A DNA stretch of 64,000 nucleotides from Thetidibacter halocola (GCF_018224955.1 NZ_JAGTUU010000004.1:1-64000); one strand, 5' to 3'; counted from the stretch's first letter, positions 16,563 to 25,109 are shown. The notes: a model not told the origin generated them from the sequence alone. Translations and numbers: made by a program.

Positions 16563-17633
16563 TCATGCGTCGGGCCTCTGCCCGGCCCAGGCGGCGCGGA
16601 TCAGCGCCGCGATGGCGTCGCGCCCGATCGGCGCGGGATTCCAGTAGGGCTGCGCCACGGCGGCGTCGGCAGCGCGATCGATACCGTCCTCGGGCATGCC
16701 GAGGTCGCGCAAGCTGTGCGGCGCGCCCAGGGCCTGCGCGAAATCCCACAGGCCCGCGCCCGGCATTTGCGCCCCCAGCGCCTCGGCCACGGGGACCAGC
16801 AACTGCGGCACGGCGCGGGCGTTGAAGGCGGTGGCATGGGGCAGGATGACCGTATGCGTCTCGGCATGCGGCAAATCATAGAGGCCGCCCAGCACATGGC
16901 AGAGCTTGTGATGCAGGGCCATGCCCGCCTGGCCCAGCACTGTCCCGCACAGCCAAGACCCCACGAAGGCGCGTTCGCGCGCCGCGATGTCGGCGGGCGC
17001 CTGCGCGATGCGCGGCAGCGCCTCGATCATCGCGCGGCAGCCTTCGGCGGCGATCATGGCGGACACCGGGTTGCGGTCGCGGGCATAGAGCCCTTCGACC
17101 GCGTGGGCCATGGCGTTGATCCCGCTGGTCACGCTCATCCCCACGGGCAGGGACAGGGTCAGTTCGGCGTCGTAGATCACCACTTCGGGGATCAGCCGGG
17201 GGCTTTTCAGCGTGGTCTTGGCGCCATCCGCCGTCTGGCCAAGGATGTTCGTCACCTCGGACCCCGCATAGGTCGTGGGCAGCGCCACCTGAGGCAGGTC
17301 GGTGCGATACGCGATGGCCTTGGACAAGCCGATGGTCGAACCGCCTCCGAAAGCCACCAGGCCGTCGACCCGCTGCTCGCGCACGATCTCCAGCGCGGCC
17401 TCGGTGGCATGGACGGGCGTGTGCATGACCGCGCCGGCGAACACGCCCAGGCAGGACTTGCCCAGCGTGCAGGCAAAGGCGTCGGCCGTCTCCTTCTGCG
17501 CCTCGGTGGACAGGACCAGCGCCCGCGTGATCCCCAGATCGCGCAGGATGTCCGGTGTCTGCCCCCGTGCGCCCCGTCCAAAGACGATGCGCGCGGGGCT
17601 ACCGGTCACGTCGAATGACACTGCATCCAGCAC
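16563..17633 (-). CDS. Maleylacetate reductase
   Basis: A 356-residue member of the iron-containing alcohol dehydrogenase family, with the nucleotide-binding GGGST (residues 96-100), PTTYAGSE near 119-126, and the His-rich metal region around HHKLCHVLGG and PHAETH. This combination is that of maleylacetate reductases, which use NAD(P)H to reduce maleylacetate to 3-oxoadipate after hydroxyquinol cleavage. The start is a GTG at 17633 with GGGGAGGAG upstream. It is the first gene of the operon that also encodes importer, hydroxylase and dioxygenase, and is transcribed away from the LysR gene. Confidence 0.88.
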   Translation of the reverse strand: MLDAVSFDVTGSPARIVFGRGARGQTPDILRDLGITRALVLSTEAQKETADAFACTLGKSCLGVFAGAVMHTPVHATEAALEIVREQRVDGLVAFGGGSTIGLSKAIAYRTDLPQVALPTTYAGSEVTNILGQTADGAKTTLKSPRLIPEVVIYDAELTLSLPVGMSVTSGINAMAHAVEGLYARDRNPVSAMIAAEGCRAMIEALPRIAQAPADIAARERAFVGSWLCGTVLGQAGMALHHKLCHVLGGLYDLPHAETHTVILPHATAFNARAVPQLLVPVAEALGAQMPGAGLWDFAQALGAPHSLRDLGMPEDGIDRAADAAVAQPYWNPAPIGRDAIAALIRAAWAGQRPDA

Positions 17634-17702
17634 GCGAACTCCTCCCCAAGCGGCATTTTAGGGTGTGACAGTTGATTTCGTCATATCAATTTGGTCAAAG
17701 AT

Positions 17703-17719
17703 CATATCGAAACGATATG
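17703..17719. promoter_or_regulatory. Palindromic LysR-type operator
   Basis: CATATCG-AAA-CGATATG is a perfect 7-3-7 inverted repeat and contains the T-N11-A core (17705-17717) typical of LysR-family sites. It lies between the LysR gene start (17728) and the divergent maleylacetate reductase start (17633), so it can serve both autoregulation and activation of the catabolic operon. Confidence 0.75.
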
Positions 17720-17727
17720 GTTGCCCG

Positions 17728-18645
17728 ATGAAGATCGACCCAAAGCACCTCGCCGTGATCGAGGTCATCCGCACCGAGGCCAGCCTGACCCGCGCGGCCG
17801 AGATCCTCGGCACGTCGCAACCCGCCTTGTCGCGCACGGTCAGCGACCTGGAAATCCGCCTTGGCGCGCCGGTGTTCGACCGTGGCAGCCGGCCCTGGGC
17901 GCTGACCCGGCTGGGCGAGGTTCTGGCGCGGCAGGGCGCGACCGTGCTACGGGCGCAGGCTCGCGCGGCGCAGGAATTCGACGCCTTCCGCAGCGGCGCG
18001 CGCGGGCGGTTGCGCATCGCGGGACCGCCCTTCTTTACCGACGGGGCGGTGTCGCACATGCTGCCGGACTTTCACGAGCGATTTCCCGAAGTCGCCTTCG
18101 AACTGACCTATGGCTATGCCGAAGACCTGCGCGAGGCGGTCCGTTCCGGCCGGGCCGATCTGGCGGTCTATCCGCTGGGCATCGGCGAGATGCTCGAGGA
18201 CCTGACGTTCACCCGGCTGATCGACGGGCGCAATGTCATCGTCTGCCGCGAGCGCCACCCGATCCTGCGTCTGGCCTACCCGCGCCCCCTCGCGCTGCTG
18301 GATTACGGCTGGATCATGCCGCCCGAGGGCAGCCCGCTGGCCGCCGACATGGCGGCGATCCTGTCCGACCTTCAGATGCACGAGGCGGAAATCGTGCTGC
18401 ATGGCGGCTCGCTGGCCGGGGTGCTGGGTTATGTCGCGCGCTCGGACACGCTGACCGTCCTGCCCGAGGCGGTGGCGCTGACGGTGGGTCCGGTCCACGG
18501 CCTGCGCCAGGTGCCCATTGAGACGCGCACGCCCAGCCGGCCACTCGGCGTGCTGTCACGCCCGACCGCCGAACTGGGCCATGCCGCGCGCGCCTTCATC
18601 GAGCATCTGCAAACCGGGTTTAGCCGCCTGTTCGAGCGACGCTAG
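17728..18645 (+). CDS. LysR-family transcriptional regulator
   Basis: A 305-residue LysR regulator: N-terminal winged helix-turn-helix (about residues 3-62, with TRAAEILGTSQPALSRTV) and a C-terminal effector domain. The ATG at 17728 is preferred over the one at 17665 because the family start is MKIDPKHL and the earlier start would cover the operator. It is divergent from maleylacetate reductase, with a T-N11-A palindrome between them, so it is the likely activator of the hydroxyquinol operon in response to a pathway intermediate. It converges, 11 bases apart, on the FMN reductase gene. Confidence 0.88.
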   Translation: MKIDPKHLAVIEVIRTEASLTRAAEILGTSQPALSRTVSDLEIRLGAPVFDRGSRPWALTRLGEVLARQGATVLRAQARAAQEFDAFRSGARGRLRIAGPPFFTDGAVSHMLPDFHERFPEVAFELTYGYAEDLREAVRSGRADLAVYPLGIGEMLEDLTFTRLIDGRNVIVCRERHPILRLAYPRPLALLDYGWIMPPEGSPLAADMAAILSDLQMHEAEIVLHGGSLAGVLGYVARSDTLTVLPEAVALTVGPVHGLRQVPIETRTPSRPLGVLSRPTAELGHAARAFIEHLQTGFSRLFERR

Positions 18646-18656
18646 CGGCCAGGGTC

Positions 18657-19184
18657 TCAGGACAGCCGCGCCAGGAACCCAGAGAGTTGCTCCATTGCAA
18701 AGCCCAGCACGGCCTCATCCGCAAGCACCCCGTCCGTGACCTTGTCATTGGCCATGGGCACGACGATCTCCTTGCAGGGATGCACTTCGGCCAGCATCCC
18801 GTTCAGGATGTATTTCAGATGCGCCTGCGCCCGAACGCCGCCCAGCGCCCCGCCAGAGACCGAGACGACCGCGCAGGGTTTGCCCGCAAAGACCGAGGCG
18901 AAGGCCGGGCGCGAGGCCCAGTCAATCGCGTTCTTCAACACGCCGGGGACAGAGTAGTTGTATTCCGGCGTGACGAAGATCAGCCCGTCAGCCCCCTTGA
19001 CCTGCGCAACGAAACCGGCGACCGCCGGGTCGTCGGTGACATCGGCATTGTAATGCGGCAGCGCGCCGATATCTGCGGTCTCGCAGGTGGCGACATCGCC
19101 GATCCGGGCGATCAGGGTACGGGTCGTGGCACGGGCGGAGGAGGCTGCGCGGAGCGATCCGGGAACGAACAGAATCTTGGGCAT
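18657..19184 (-). CDS. NADPH-dependent FMN reductase
   Basis: A 175-residue flavodoxin-fold protein with the FMN phosphate loop GSLRAASSAR near residue 8 and the hallmark PEYNYSVPGVLKNAIDW near residue 75. The family reduces FMN or quinones and azo or chromate compounds with NAD(P)H. It is the last gene of the operon that starts with the citrate-synthase-like gene at 24133, 18 bases after the TRAP large permease. It may supply reduced flavin or reduce a quinone by-product; which one is not evident. Confidence 0.88.
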   Translation of the reverse strand: MPKILFVPGSLRAASSARATTRTLIARIGDVATCETADIGALPHYNADVTDDPAVAGFVAQVKGADGLIFVTPEYNYSVPGVLKNAIDWASRPAFASVFAGKPCAVVSVSGGALGGVRAQAHLKYILNGMLAEVHPCKEIVVPMANDKVTDGVLADEAVLGFAMEQLSGFLARLS

Positions 19185-19202
19185 GGGTTTCCTTGTCTTG
19201 GG

Positions 19203-20516
19203 TCAGAGCCGCGCGAGCCAGGTCGCGATCGGCGGGAACAGGATAATGAGCGCGATGCAGACCAGCATCGCGAGGATGAAGGGCACCGCCCCGCGAAAGA
19301 TCTCGCCGATCCCGAGGTCGGGATCGTTCATCGCCGACTTGATCGTGTAGACCGAAAGCCCGAAGGGCGGCGTCAGCAGCCCGACCTCGACCGCGATCAC
19401 GGTCAGCACGCCGAACCAGATCATGTCGAACCCGGCGGCCTGCGCGATCGGCAGGGCGATGGGCAACACGATCAGCATGATCGAGATCGAGTCGATCAGG
19501 CAGCCGAGCGCGATGATGAGCAGCAGGTAAAGCAACAGGAAGCCATAGGGCCCGATGCCGCCCGCCAGGAACAACTCGGACAATTCGCGCGGCACACCGG
19601 ACAGCGCCAGCATCCGGCTGAAGAAGGTGGCGGCGAGGATCAGGAACAGCACCGAGACGGTGATCTGCCCGGTTTCCACCAGCAAACCCCAGAAGGTCTT
19701 GCGATCCAGCGAGCGGCGCATCAGCGCAATCACCAGCGCGCCAAAGGCCCCGGCGGCACCGGCCTCGGTCGGGTTCAGGAAGCCGCCGTAGAGACCGCCG
19801 AGGACCAGCACCATCAGCGACAGGATCGGCAGTGCCTTGCGCAGCAGTTCGGACAGGCCGATGGGCGCATCCTCGCCCGCCTTGTCCTCGGCCTCGAAGA
19901 CAAAGGAGGGGCGCGCATAGGCCAGCAGCAGGATGGTGACGCAGAACACAGCCGACAGCAGCAGGCCGGGCCCGATCCCCGCCAGGAACATCCGCCCCAC
20001 CGACTGCTCGGCCAGCACGGCATAGACGATCATCAGCAGCGAGGGCGGGATCAGCATGCCCAGCACGGACGACCCCGCCACGACACCCGTGGCAAAGCGG
20101 CTGGTATAGCCGTGGCGCCGCATCTCGGGCACCGCGATGCGGCTGAATACGGTGGCCGAGGCGATGGAGATTCCGGTGATCGAGGCGAAGACCGCGTTGG
20201 CGAACACCGTTGCCATGCCCAGCCCCGCCGAAACCCGCCGCATCAGCCGCTGGAATACGTCGAACGTATCGCGCCCGACCCCCGAGACAGTCACCAGCAG
20301 CCCCATCAGCACGAACAGCGGCACGACGGCAAAGAGATATTCCTCGAGGCTGTCATTGGCGACCTGCGCCATCATGCGCGTGGCCACCGTGTCGTTGCGG
20401 ATCAGCGCGACGCCGGCAAAGCTGACCGACAGCATGCCGATGCCGATGGGCAGACCGATGGCGATCAGCACCAGCAGCGCGAAGATCGCGTAGATCCCGA
20501 TTTCGAGCGGAGTCAT
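19203..20516 (-). CDS. TRAP transporter large permease (DctM-type)
   Basis: A 437-residue inner-membrane protein with about 12 hydrophobic segments and the DctM layout, including a GMLIPPS loop and a LLTPPFGLSVYT segment near the C-terminus. It couples sodium entry to uptake of an organic acid. The ATG at 20516 overlaps the end of the small permease by 4 bases; the open frame upstream lies inside that gene. Confidence 0.92.
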   Translation of the reverse strand: MTPLEIGIYAIFALLVLIAIGLPIGIGMLSVSFAGVALIRNDTVATRMMAQVANDSLEEYLFAVVPLFVLMGLLVTVSGVGRDTFDVFQRLMRRVSAGLGMATVFANAVFASITGISIASATVFSRIAVPEMRRHGYTSRFATGVVAGSSVLGMLIPPSLLMIVYAVLAEQSVGRMFLAGIGPGLLLSAVFCVTILLLAYARPSFVFEAEDKAGEDAPIGLSELLRKALPILSLMVLVLGGLYGGFLNPTEAGAAGAFGALVIALMRRSLDRKTFWGLLVETGQITVSVLFLILAATFFSRMLALSGVPRELSELFLAGGIGPYGFLLLYLLLIIALGCLIDSISIMLIVLPIALPIAQAAGFDMIWFGVLTVIAVEVGLLTPPFGLSVYTIKSAMNDPDLGIGEIFRGAVPFILAMLVCIALIILFPPIATWLARL

Positions 20517-21052
20517 GCCTGCCCCCTGACCGCACGGCGCAGCGCCGAGAGCGTGGCGAAGGCGAATTCGATCGCCGCGATGGTGAAGCCCGCCAACACC
20601 AGCAGGCGAAAGGGCCAAGTGGGCAGCGTGGCGATGCCCGGCACGCCGATGAATTCGGCCGCGTTCCAGTCCTTTTCAAAGACCCGCAGCGTGGCAAAGG
20701 CGATGATGCCCAGGATCACCGCGCCCAGCGCGTTGAACGCCGCGCGCAGCAGGGCTGCCGCGCGGGGCGACCGCGCCTGAAGCGCCAGCAGCAGGAACTC
20801 CGCGCGTGCCAGCCGGCGCGCCCGGATCGTTGCCCCGAGTTGCAGCGCCACCAGCGTCACCACCAGCAGCGCGCCCGCCTCGGACACCAGGGGCAGCGAG
20901 GCGCCCATGGCGTTCCGGGCGACGATGTCGGCGCAGATGATGACCATCAGCACGCCGATCATCAGGGTTCCGACCGCGGCCACGCCATCGACGACCGCAC
21001 CCCAGAGGCGCGAGACCGCGCCCCCTTCCCTGTCCTGATTGTCCGCGGTCAT
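20513..21052 (-). CDS. TRAP transporter small permease (DctQ-type)
   Basis: A 179-residue membrane protein with four predicted helices (about residues 25-45, 60-80, 100-120 and 140-165), the usual form of DctQ subunits. It forms the membrane complex with the large permease, whose start it overlaps. It is 9 bases downstream of the binding protein gene. Confidence 0.88.
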   Translation of the reverse strand: MTADNQDREGGAVSRLWGAVVDGVAAVGTLMIGVLMVIICADIVARNAMGASLPLVSEAGALLVVTLVALQLGATIRARRLARAEFLLLALQARSPRAAALLRAAFNALGAVILGIIAFATLRVFEKDWNAAEFIGVPGIATLPTWPFRLLVLAGFTIAAIEFAFATLSALRRAVRGQA

Positions 21053-21061
21053 GGCCCGGGC

Positions 21062-22129
21062 TTACTTGTCCCAGTCGCGGACGGGCACTTCGCCCCGGGC
21101 GCGCAGGCCTTCGAGATAGGCCGACAGGAATTCAGACGCGGGGATGCCACGCGCATCCAGCGGTTCGGCCCATTCCTTTGCGATGTTCGGCAGCTTGTTG
21201 GCCCACTTCGCCAATTCGCCCTCCGGCATGTCGACGATCTGCACCGGCACCGACTGGCCCGCGCCAAGCTCGACCATCTTGTTCAACGCGAACTCGTGCT
21301 TGGCCACGAGGTCCTCGCCGTGGCTGACGGTGTAATACTTTCCGGCCTCGATCATGGCGTTCTGCACCTCTTCCGGCAGGCCGTCCCAACTGTCGCGGTT
21401 GATGGCAATGGCGCCGGAGAAGGAGCCGCCCGCATCGAAGCGGTTGATGATCGGCGCGACCTCATACAGCTTGATCGGCAGCGCGCCCAGCGCCAGCGTC
21501 AGCACGCCATCCGACACGCCGGTCTGCACGTCGGTATAATAGGTGGTCAACGCACCGTCGACCGCGTTGGCGTCGGTGCCACGCAGCCAGTTGCCCAGAA
21601 CGCCGGGGGCAGAGATCTTCATGCCGGCGATATCGTCGATGCCGGTCATCGGAGTCTTGGTGTAGATGTCGTAGAGGTCGGTCGCGGTAAAGCCCAGCAC
21701 CTTGAGGTTGTGCTGTTCCCACTCGTTGCGGAACGCCTCGTTGGTCTCATACAGCTCTTCCATCACGGCGAGGATAGCAGGCGGGTTCGCGCTGGAGAAC
21801 GGCGCGTTGGACGACGCCTGACTCAGCGGCAGCTTGGCCTGTTCGAGGAAGGAGAACACCCAGCCGACATCCGTGATGCCCTCTTCGACCGAGGTCAGCG
21901 TCGCGTTCGCCTTGTAAAGCTGGCCGCCAAACGCCTCGTTCCACTCGATCTTGTAGGTGCCGGTCTGGGCCAGGATCTCGTCCGTCCGGGCCATGAAATG
22001 CGTCTGGATCATCCCGACCCAGGGCACCACCGTCGGATGGCTGGAGGCCACGGTCAGGCTGATCGACTCCTGCGCCTGCAGCGGCAGCGCCAACATGCTC
22101 GCCAGAAGCGCGCCATACATCACTTTCAT
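21062..22129 (-). CDS. TRAP transporter substrate-binding protein (DctP-type)
   Basis: A 355-residue periplasmic protein with a Sec signal peptide (MKVMYGALLASMLALPLQAQ) and the DctP fold; the region from VDGALTTYYTDVQTGVSDG to LGALPIKLYEVAP is the conserved hinge and ligand region. GAGGAAAGAG precedes the ATG at 22129. A strong hairpin lies between it and the CoA transferase gene upstream. The ligand is probably a carboxylic acid; the neighbouring CoA transferase suggests the imported acid is then made a CoA ester, which is inference. Confidence 0.9.
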   Translation of the reverse strand: MKVMYGALLASMLALPLQAQESISLTVASSHPTVVPWVGMIQTHFMARTDEILAQTGTYKIEWNEAFGGQLYKANATLTSVEEGITDVGWVFSFLEQAKLPLSQASSNAPFSSANPPAILAVMEELYETNEAFRNEWEQHNLKVLGFTATDLYDIYTKTPMTGIDDIAGMKISAPGVLGNWLRGTDANAVDGALTTYYTDVQTGVSDGVLTLALGALPIKLYEVAPIINRFDAGGSFSGAIAINRDSWDGLPEEVQNAMIEAGKYYTVSHGEDLVAKHEFALNKMVELGAGQSVPVQIVDMPEGELAKWANKLPNIAKEWAEPLDARGIPASEFLSAYLEGLRARGEVPVRDWDK

Positions 22130-22148
22130 TCTCTTTCCTCCCCTCAAT

Positions 22149-22171
22149 GGACCGGGCGACATGCCCGGTCC
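22149..22171 (-). promoter_or_regulatory. Intercistronic hairpin before the TRAP binding-protein gene
   Basis: A perfect 9-pair stem, GGACCGGGC with GCCCGGTCC, around a 5-base loop. It sits between the CoA transferase stop (22183) and the binding-protein start (22129). There is no T-tract, so partial termination or message processing is more likely than a full stop. Confidence 0.6.
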
Positions 22172-22182
22172 GGTCCCTGCGG

Positions 22183-23328
22183 TCAGCCGGCTTTGCGCCG
22201 TGCCATTTCCGCGCGGATTTCTGCGCCGTGCTCGTCCAGGACGGGCGGCGGCAAGACGTCGAGTTCCGGCACCCCGTCGAAATTGTAGGGCGGCCGCACC
22301 GTGGTGAAGGTGCCCAGTTCCGAAGACGGCGCGGACACCTTGATCTTCAGATGCTGCGCCTGGCTGTCCTCCAGCGCCTCGTCGCTGTCATAGGCCGGGC
22401 TGTGCGGCACCTCGTTGGCCTCCAGCGCCGCGCACCAAGCGTCGCGGGTCTTCGTGGCGAATATCGGCGTGAAATGGGCGATCATGTCGTCCTGGTGCTT
22501 GATCCGTTCCATCCGGTCCGCAAAGCGGGGATCCTCTGCCAGGTGCTCCTGCCCGGTGGCGGAAAGGAAGCCCTGCCAGAATTTCGTCGGGCTCGACATG
22601 TGGATCGCCACCCATTTCCCGTCGGCGCATTCGAACGTGTAGGACTGCGACACCACCGGGCGCGACAGCGGTCCCATCACCTCGCCCACGCTGTAGTAAT
22701 GCGTGAAGCTGTCAAGGTTGAAATGGCACATCGCCTCGAGCATCGAGATGTCGAGGCGGCGTCCCTTGCCGGTCTTGGACCGCTCCATCAGCGCGGCGAG
22801 GATGCCCATGGCGGCATACTGGCCGGTCACCGCGTCGGCGATGGCCGGGCCGATCACCCGCGGATCGGTGGGCGGTGTCAGCAGCCGAAGATAGCCGCTG
22901 GCGGCCTGCGCCACGGTGTCATAGGTCGGCCGGTCGCGCGACGGGCCGGACGTGCCGAAACCCGAGATCGCACAATAGATCAGGTCGGGGCGAAACTTGC
23001 GCAGGTCGTCCTCGCCGGCGCCCAGTTTCTCCGCCACGCCGGGGCGGAAGTTCTGGATGAACACATCGGCCGTGGACACGAGGTCATGCAGCACGGCGCG
23101 GTCCTCGGGCTTGGACGTGTCCAGCGCGATGGACCGCTTGTTGCGGTTGTAGGTTTGGTAATGCGGGCTGTAGAGTCCGCCCTTGAAGGCGCGGAACGGG
23201 TCGCCCGTTCCCGGGCGTTCCACCTTGATCACATCGGCGCCCAGGTCGGCCAGGTGCATGCCGGCGGCCGGACCGGTGATGTAGGTGCCCAGTTCGACAA
23301 CGCGGATATCCTTGAGGATCTTCACCAT
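22183..23328 (-). CDS. CaiB/BaiF-type (class III) CoA transferase
   Basis: A 381-residue family III CoA transferase: N-terminal DIRVVELGTYITGPAAG, LADLGADVIKVERP near residue 35, a NRNKRSIALD segment and the catalytic-Asp region around YDTVAQAASGY. These enzymes move CoA between carboxylic acids, often with succinyl-CoA as donor. The ATG at 23328 is preceded by GGAG, part of which overlaps the stop of the upstream lyase gene. The pairing with a citrate-synthase-fold lyase and a TRAP importer suggests activation of an imported or ring-derived acid followed by C-C cleavage. Acid identity is unknown. Confidence 0.88.
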   Translation of the reverse strand: MVKILKDIRVVELGTYITGPAAGMHLADLGADVIKVERPGTGDPFRAFKGGLYSPHYQTYNRNKRSIALDTSKPEDRAVLHDLVSTADVFIQNFRPGVAEKLGAGEDDLRKFRPDLIYCAISGFGTSGPSRDRPTYDTVAQAASGYLRLLTPPTDPRVIGPAIADAVTGQYAAMGILAALMERSKTGKGRRLDISMLEAMCHFNLDSFTHYYSVGEVMGPLSRPVVSQSYTFECADGKWVAIHMSSPTKFWQGFLSATGQEHLAEDPRFADRMERIKHQDDMIAHFTPIFATKTRDAWCAALEANEVPHSPAYDSDEALEDSQAQHLKIKVSAPSSELGTFTTVRPPYNFDGVPELDVLPPPVLDEHGAEIRAEMARRKAG

Positions 23329-23332
23329 GATC

Positions 23333-24133
23333 TTACTCCGCCGCCTGCTGCTTGGCGGGCTTGCCGTCATATTCAATGGCTAGGTCCGCCTTGTGCGACA
23401 GGATGAACCCGATCGAGCGCAGCGACTCTTCATAAAGGTGGGCCGAGAGGCCGGCGGTGCGCGCCAGCAGCGGCACCGCCTTGAGCGCCTCCAGCGGCCA
23501 TCCAGCATCCAGCATGCAGGCCGGGATCGCGCCCGAGACGTTGATCGGCAGGGGGCGTTCGACGATGCGCGACGCATGTTGCCCGAGGGCCCGCAGCGCA
23601 CCGATATAGGTGCCGCTGATGCCCAGTTCGTCGGCCAGTTCCAGCAACCGGTCGGCGCGCGGATCACCCCCAGAATGCTGCGGATGGCCCAGCCCCGCGA
23701 CCTTGCGGCGGGCGGCCTTGTGCTCCTTCAGGCTTTCGATGGCGACGGCCTCCAGATCGCCACCATCGGCGCGGGACACGATCTCGGCCAGGTAGCGGCC
23801 CGCCTGTTCCGAGCTGCCCGCAACCACGCTGCCCATGCCCAACAGGCCCGCCGCCATGGCGCCCTGCCATGCGTCCGGCCCGGCCGCAAGCGTCATCCGC
23901 GCGGCCTGCACCGACGGCACCAGCCCGTGTTCCGCGATGGCGACAAGGCAGGCATCCAGCATCCGGCGCTGCGCCTCGGTCGGCTTCTCGCCAATTACCA
24001 GAAGCCAGAAATAGTCGCTGAAGCCGATCTTTCCGATCAGATCCCCGCAGAGGTCGTGACCGCGCACCGTGATGCTGGTGGCATCCGATGTCGCGATGGC
24101 CGTGAAGGCCTGGTCCTGTTTCCCGATCCGCAT
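23333..24133 (-). CDS. Citrate-synthase-fold protein (citryl-CoA-lyase-like)
   Basis: A 266-residue protein, much shorter than citrate synthase (about 430). It keeps the C-terminal half of that fold, with GLGHPQHSGGDPRADRL near residue 147 matching the conserved GxGHP segment. Short homologues are annotated as citryl-CoA lyases. The expected chemistry is cleavage or formation of a citryl- or malyl-type CoA thioester, releasing acetyl-CoA. The next gene is a CaiB-type CoA transferase starting 4 bases after the stop, which could supply the CoA ester. It is the first gene of the six-gene operon ending at 18657 and is divergent from the dioxygenase at 24246. Confidence 0.7.
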   Translation of the reverse strand: MRIGKQDQAFTAIATSDATSITVRGHDLCGDLIGKIGFSDYFWLLVIGEKPTEAQRRMLDACLVAIAEHGLVPSVQAARMTLAAGPDAWQGAMAAGLLGMGSVVAGSSEQAGRYLAEIVSRADGGDLEAVAIESLKEHKAARRKVAGLGHPQHSGGDPRADRLLELADELGISGTYIGALRALGQHASRIVERPLPINVSGAIPACMLDAGWPLEALKAVPLLARTAGLSAHLYEESLRSIGFILSHKADLAIEYDGKPAKQQAAE

Positions 24134-24158
24134 GGCGACTCCCGTTATTTCGACTAGC

Positions 24159-24170
24159 GAAAATATTTTC
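24159..24170. promoter_or_regulatory. AT-rich palindrome in a divergent promoter region
   Basis: GAAAATATTTTC is a perfect 12-base palindrome in an otherwise GC-rich stretch, 26 bases upstream of the citrate-synthase-like gene and 76 bases before the dioxygenase gene. It is a candidate operator for the IclR protein encoded at 25116; the link is inference. Confidence 0.45.
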
Positions 24171-24245
24171 CCTTGCCGAAGATAATGGGCGGGACTACCG
24201 TCGCGTCAAGTCCGAATTTGTGGACAGCACGTCAGGGAGGCGACC

Positions 24246-25109
24246 ATGAAGGATATCAACCAGTTCACCATCACGCAGGCGGTGAAGGATTCTTTCAGGA
24301 CCGAGGAGGGCAGCCGATTCGAGCAGCTTCTGCATGGCCTGATCGAGCATCTGCACGACTATACCCGCGAGCATCAACTGACCCACGAAGAGTGGATGCG
24401 CGTGCTGATGTTCCTCTACGACTGCGGCAAGATCTCGACGCCGGAACGGCACGAATTCATCCTGCTGTCGGACGTGCTGGGCTTCTCGGCGCTGGTCGAC
24501 ATGATCAACTCCAAGGGCGGCGCGACCGAGGGTTCGAACCTCGGGCCGTTCTACCTCGACGACGCGCCGCGCAAGGCCCTGGGCGCCGACCTGTCGGACG
24601 GGCGCGACGGCGTCACGGTGCTGGTGCGCGGCAAGGTCACGGACAACCTGCACAACCCGCTGCCGGGCGCCATCGTGGACACCTGGCAGGCCGACGCCAG
24701 CGGCACCTACCCGATCCAGGAACAGGCGCAGGGCCAGGACAAGATGGACCTGCGCGGCGTGTTCGAGGCCGACGAGACCGGGCGCTACTGGTATACGACC
24801 GTCCTGCCCAAGCCCTACACCGTCCCCTATGACGGCCCGGTGGGCGAGCTGCTGCGCGCGGGCAACCGCCACGCCTGGCGGCCGGCGCACCTGCATTACA
24901 TCGTGCGCGCGCCCCGCATGGCCTCGATCACGACCGAAGTCTTCTTCGAGAACATGGAATACATCGACAACGACGCCGTGTTCGGTGTGCGCAAGTCACT
25001 GATCGCCAAGCTGCGCCCTGTCAAGAAGGGCGAGGACCTGGGCGTGACCACCGACAAGAAACCCGAGGCGGTGGTCGACTTCGACTTCATCCTGGCGCCC
25101 GAAGGCTGA
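24246..25109 (+). CDS. Hydroxyquinol-type intradiol ring-cleavage dioxygenase
   Basis: A 287-residue free-standing dioxygenase with an N-terminal helical dimerisation part (to about residue 100) and a beta-sandwich catalytic part. All four Fe(III) ligands are visible: Tyr in ASGTYP, Tyr in KPYTVP, and two His in WRPAHLHY. GPFYLDDAP matches the hydroxyquinol/chlorocatechol group rather than protocatechuate enzymes. It converts hydroxyquinol (or a catechol) to maleylacetate (or a muconate). GGGAGG lies before the ATG. It is the second such enzyme in the window and is clearly diverged from the GST-fused copy at 8076. The IclR gene follows after 6 bases. Confidence 0.9.
   Translation: MKDINQFTITQAVKDSFRTEEGSRFEQLLHGLIEHLHDYTREHQLTHEEWMRVLMFLYDCGKISTPERHEFILLSDVLGFSALVDMINSKGGATEGSNLGPFYLDDAPRKALGADLSDGRDGVTVLVRGKVTDNLHNPLPGAIVDTWQADASGTYPIQEQAQGQDKMDLRGVFEADETGRYWYTTVLPKPYTVPYDGPVGELLRAGNRHAWRPAHLHYIVRAPRMASITTEVFFENMEYIDNDAVFGVRKSLIAKLRPVKKGEDLGVTTDKKPEAVVDFDFILAPEG

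Noticed and set aside
18687-20780. A 697-codon plus-strand frame opposite the TRAP permease genes
   Set aside because: The product is almost entirely Gln/Arg/Asp/His/Gly, typical of an antisense frame over membrane-protein codons.
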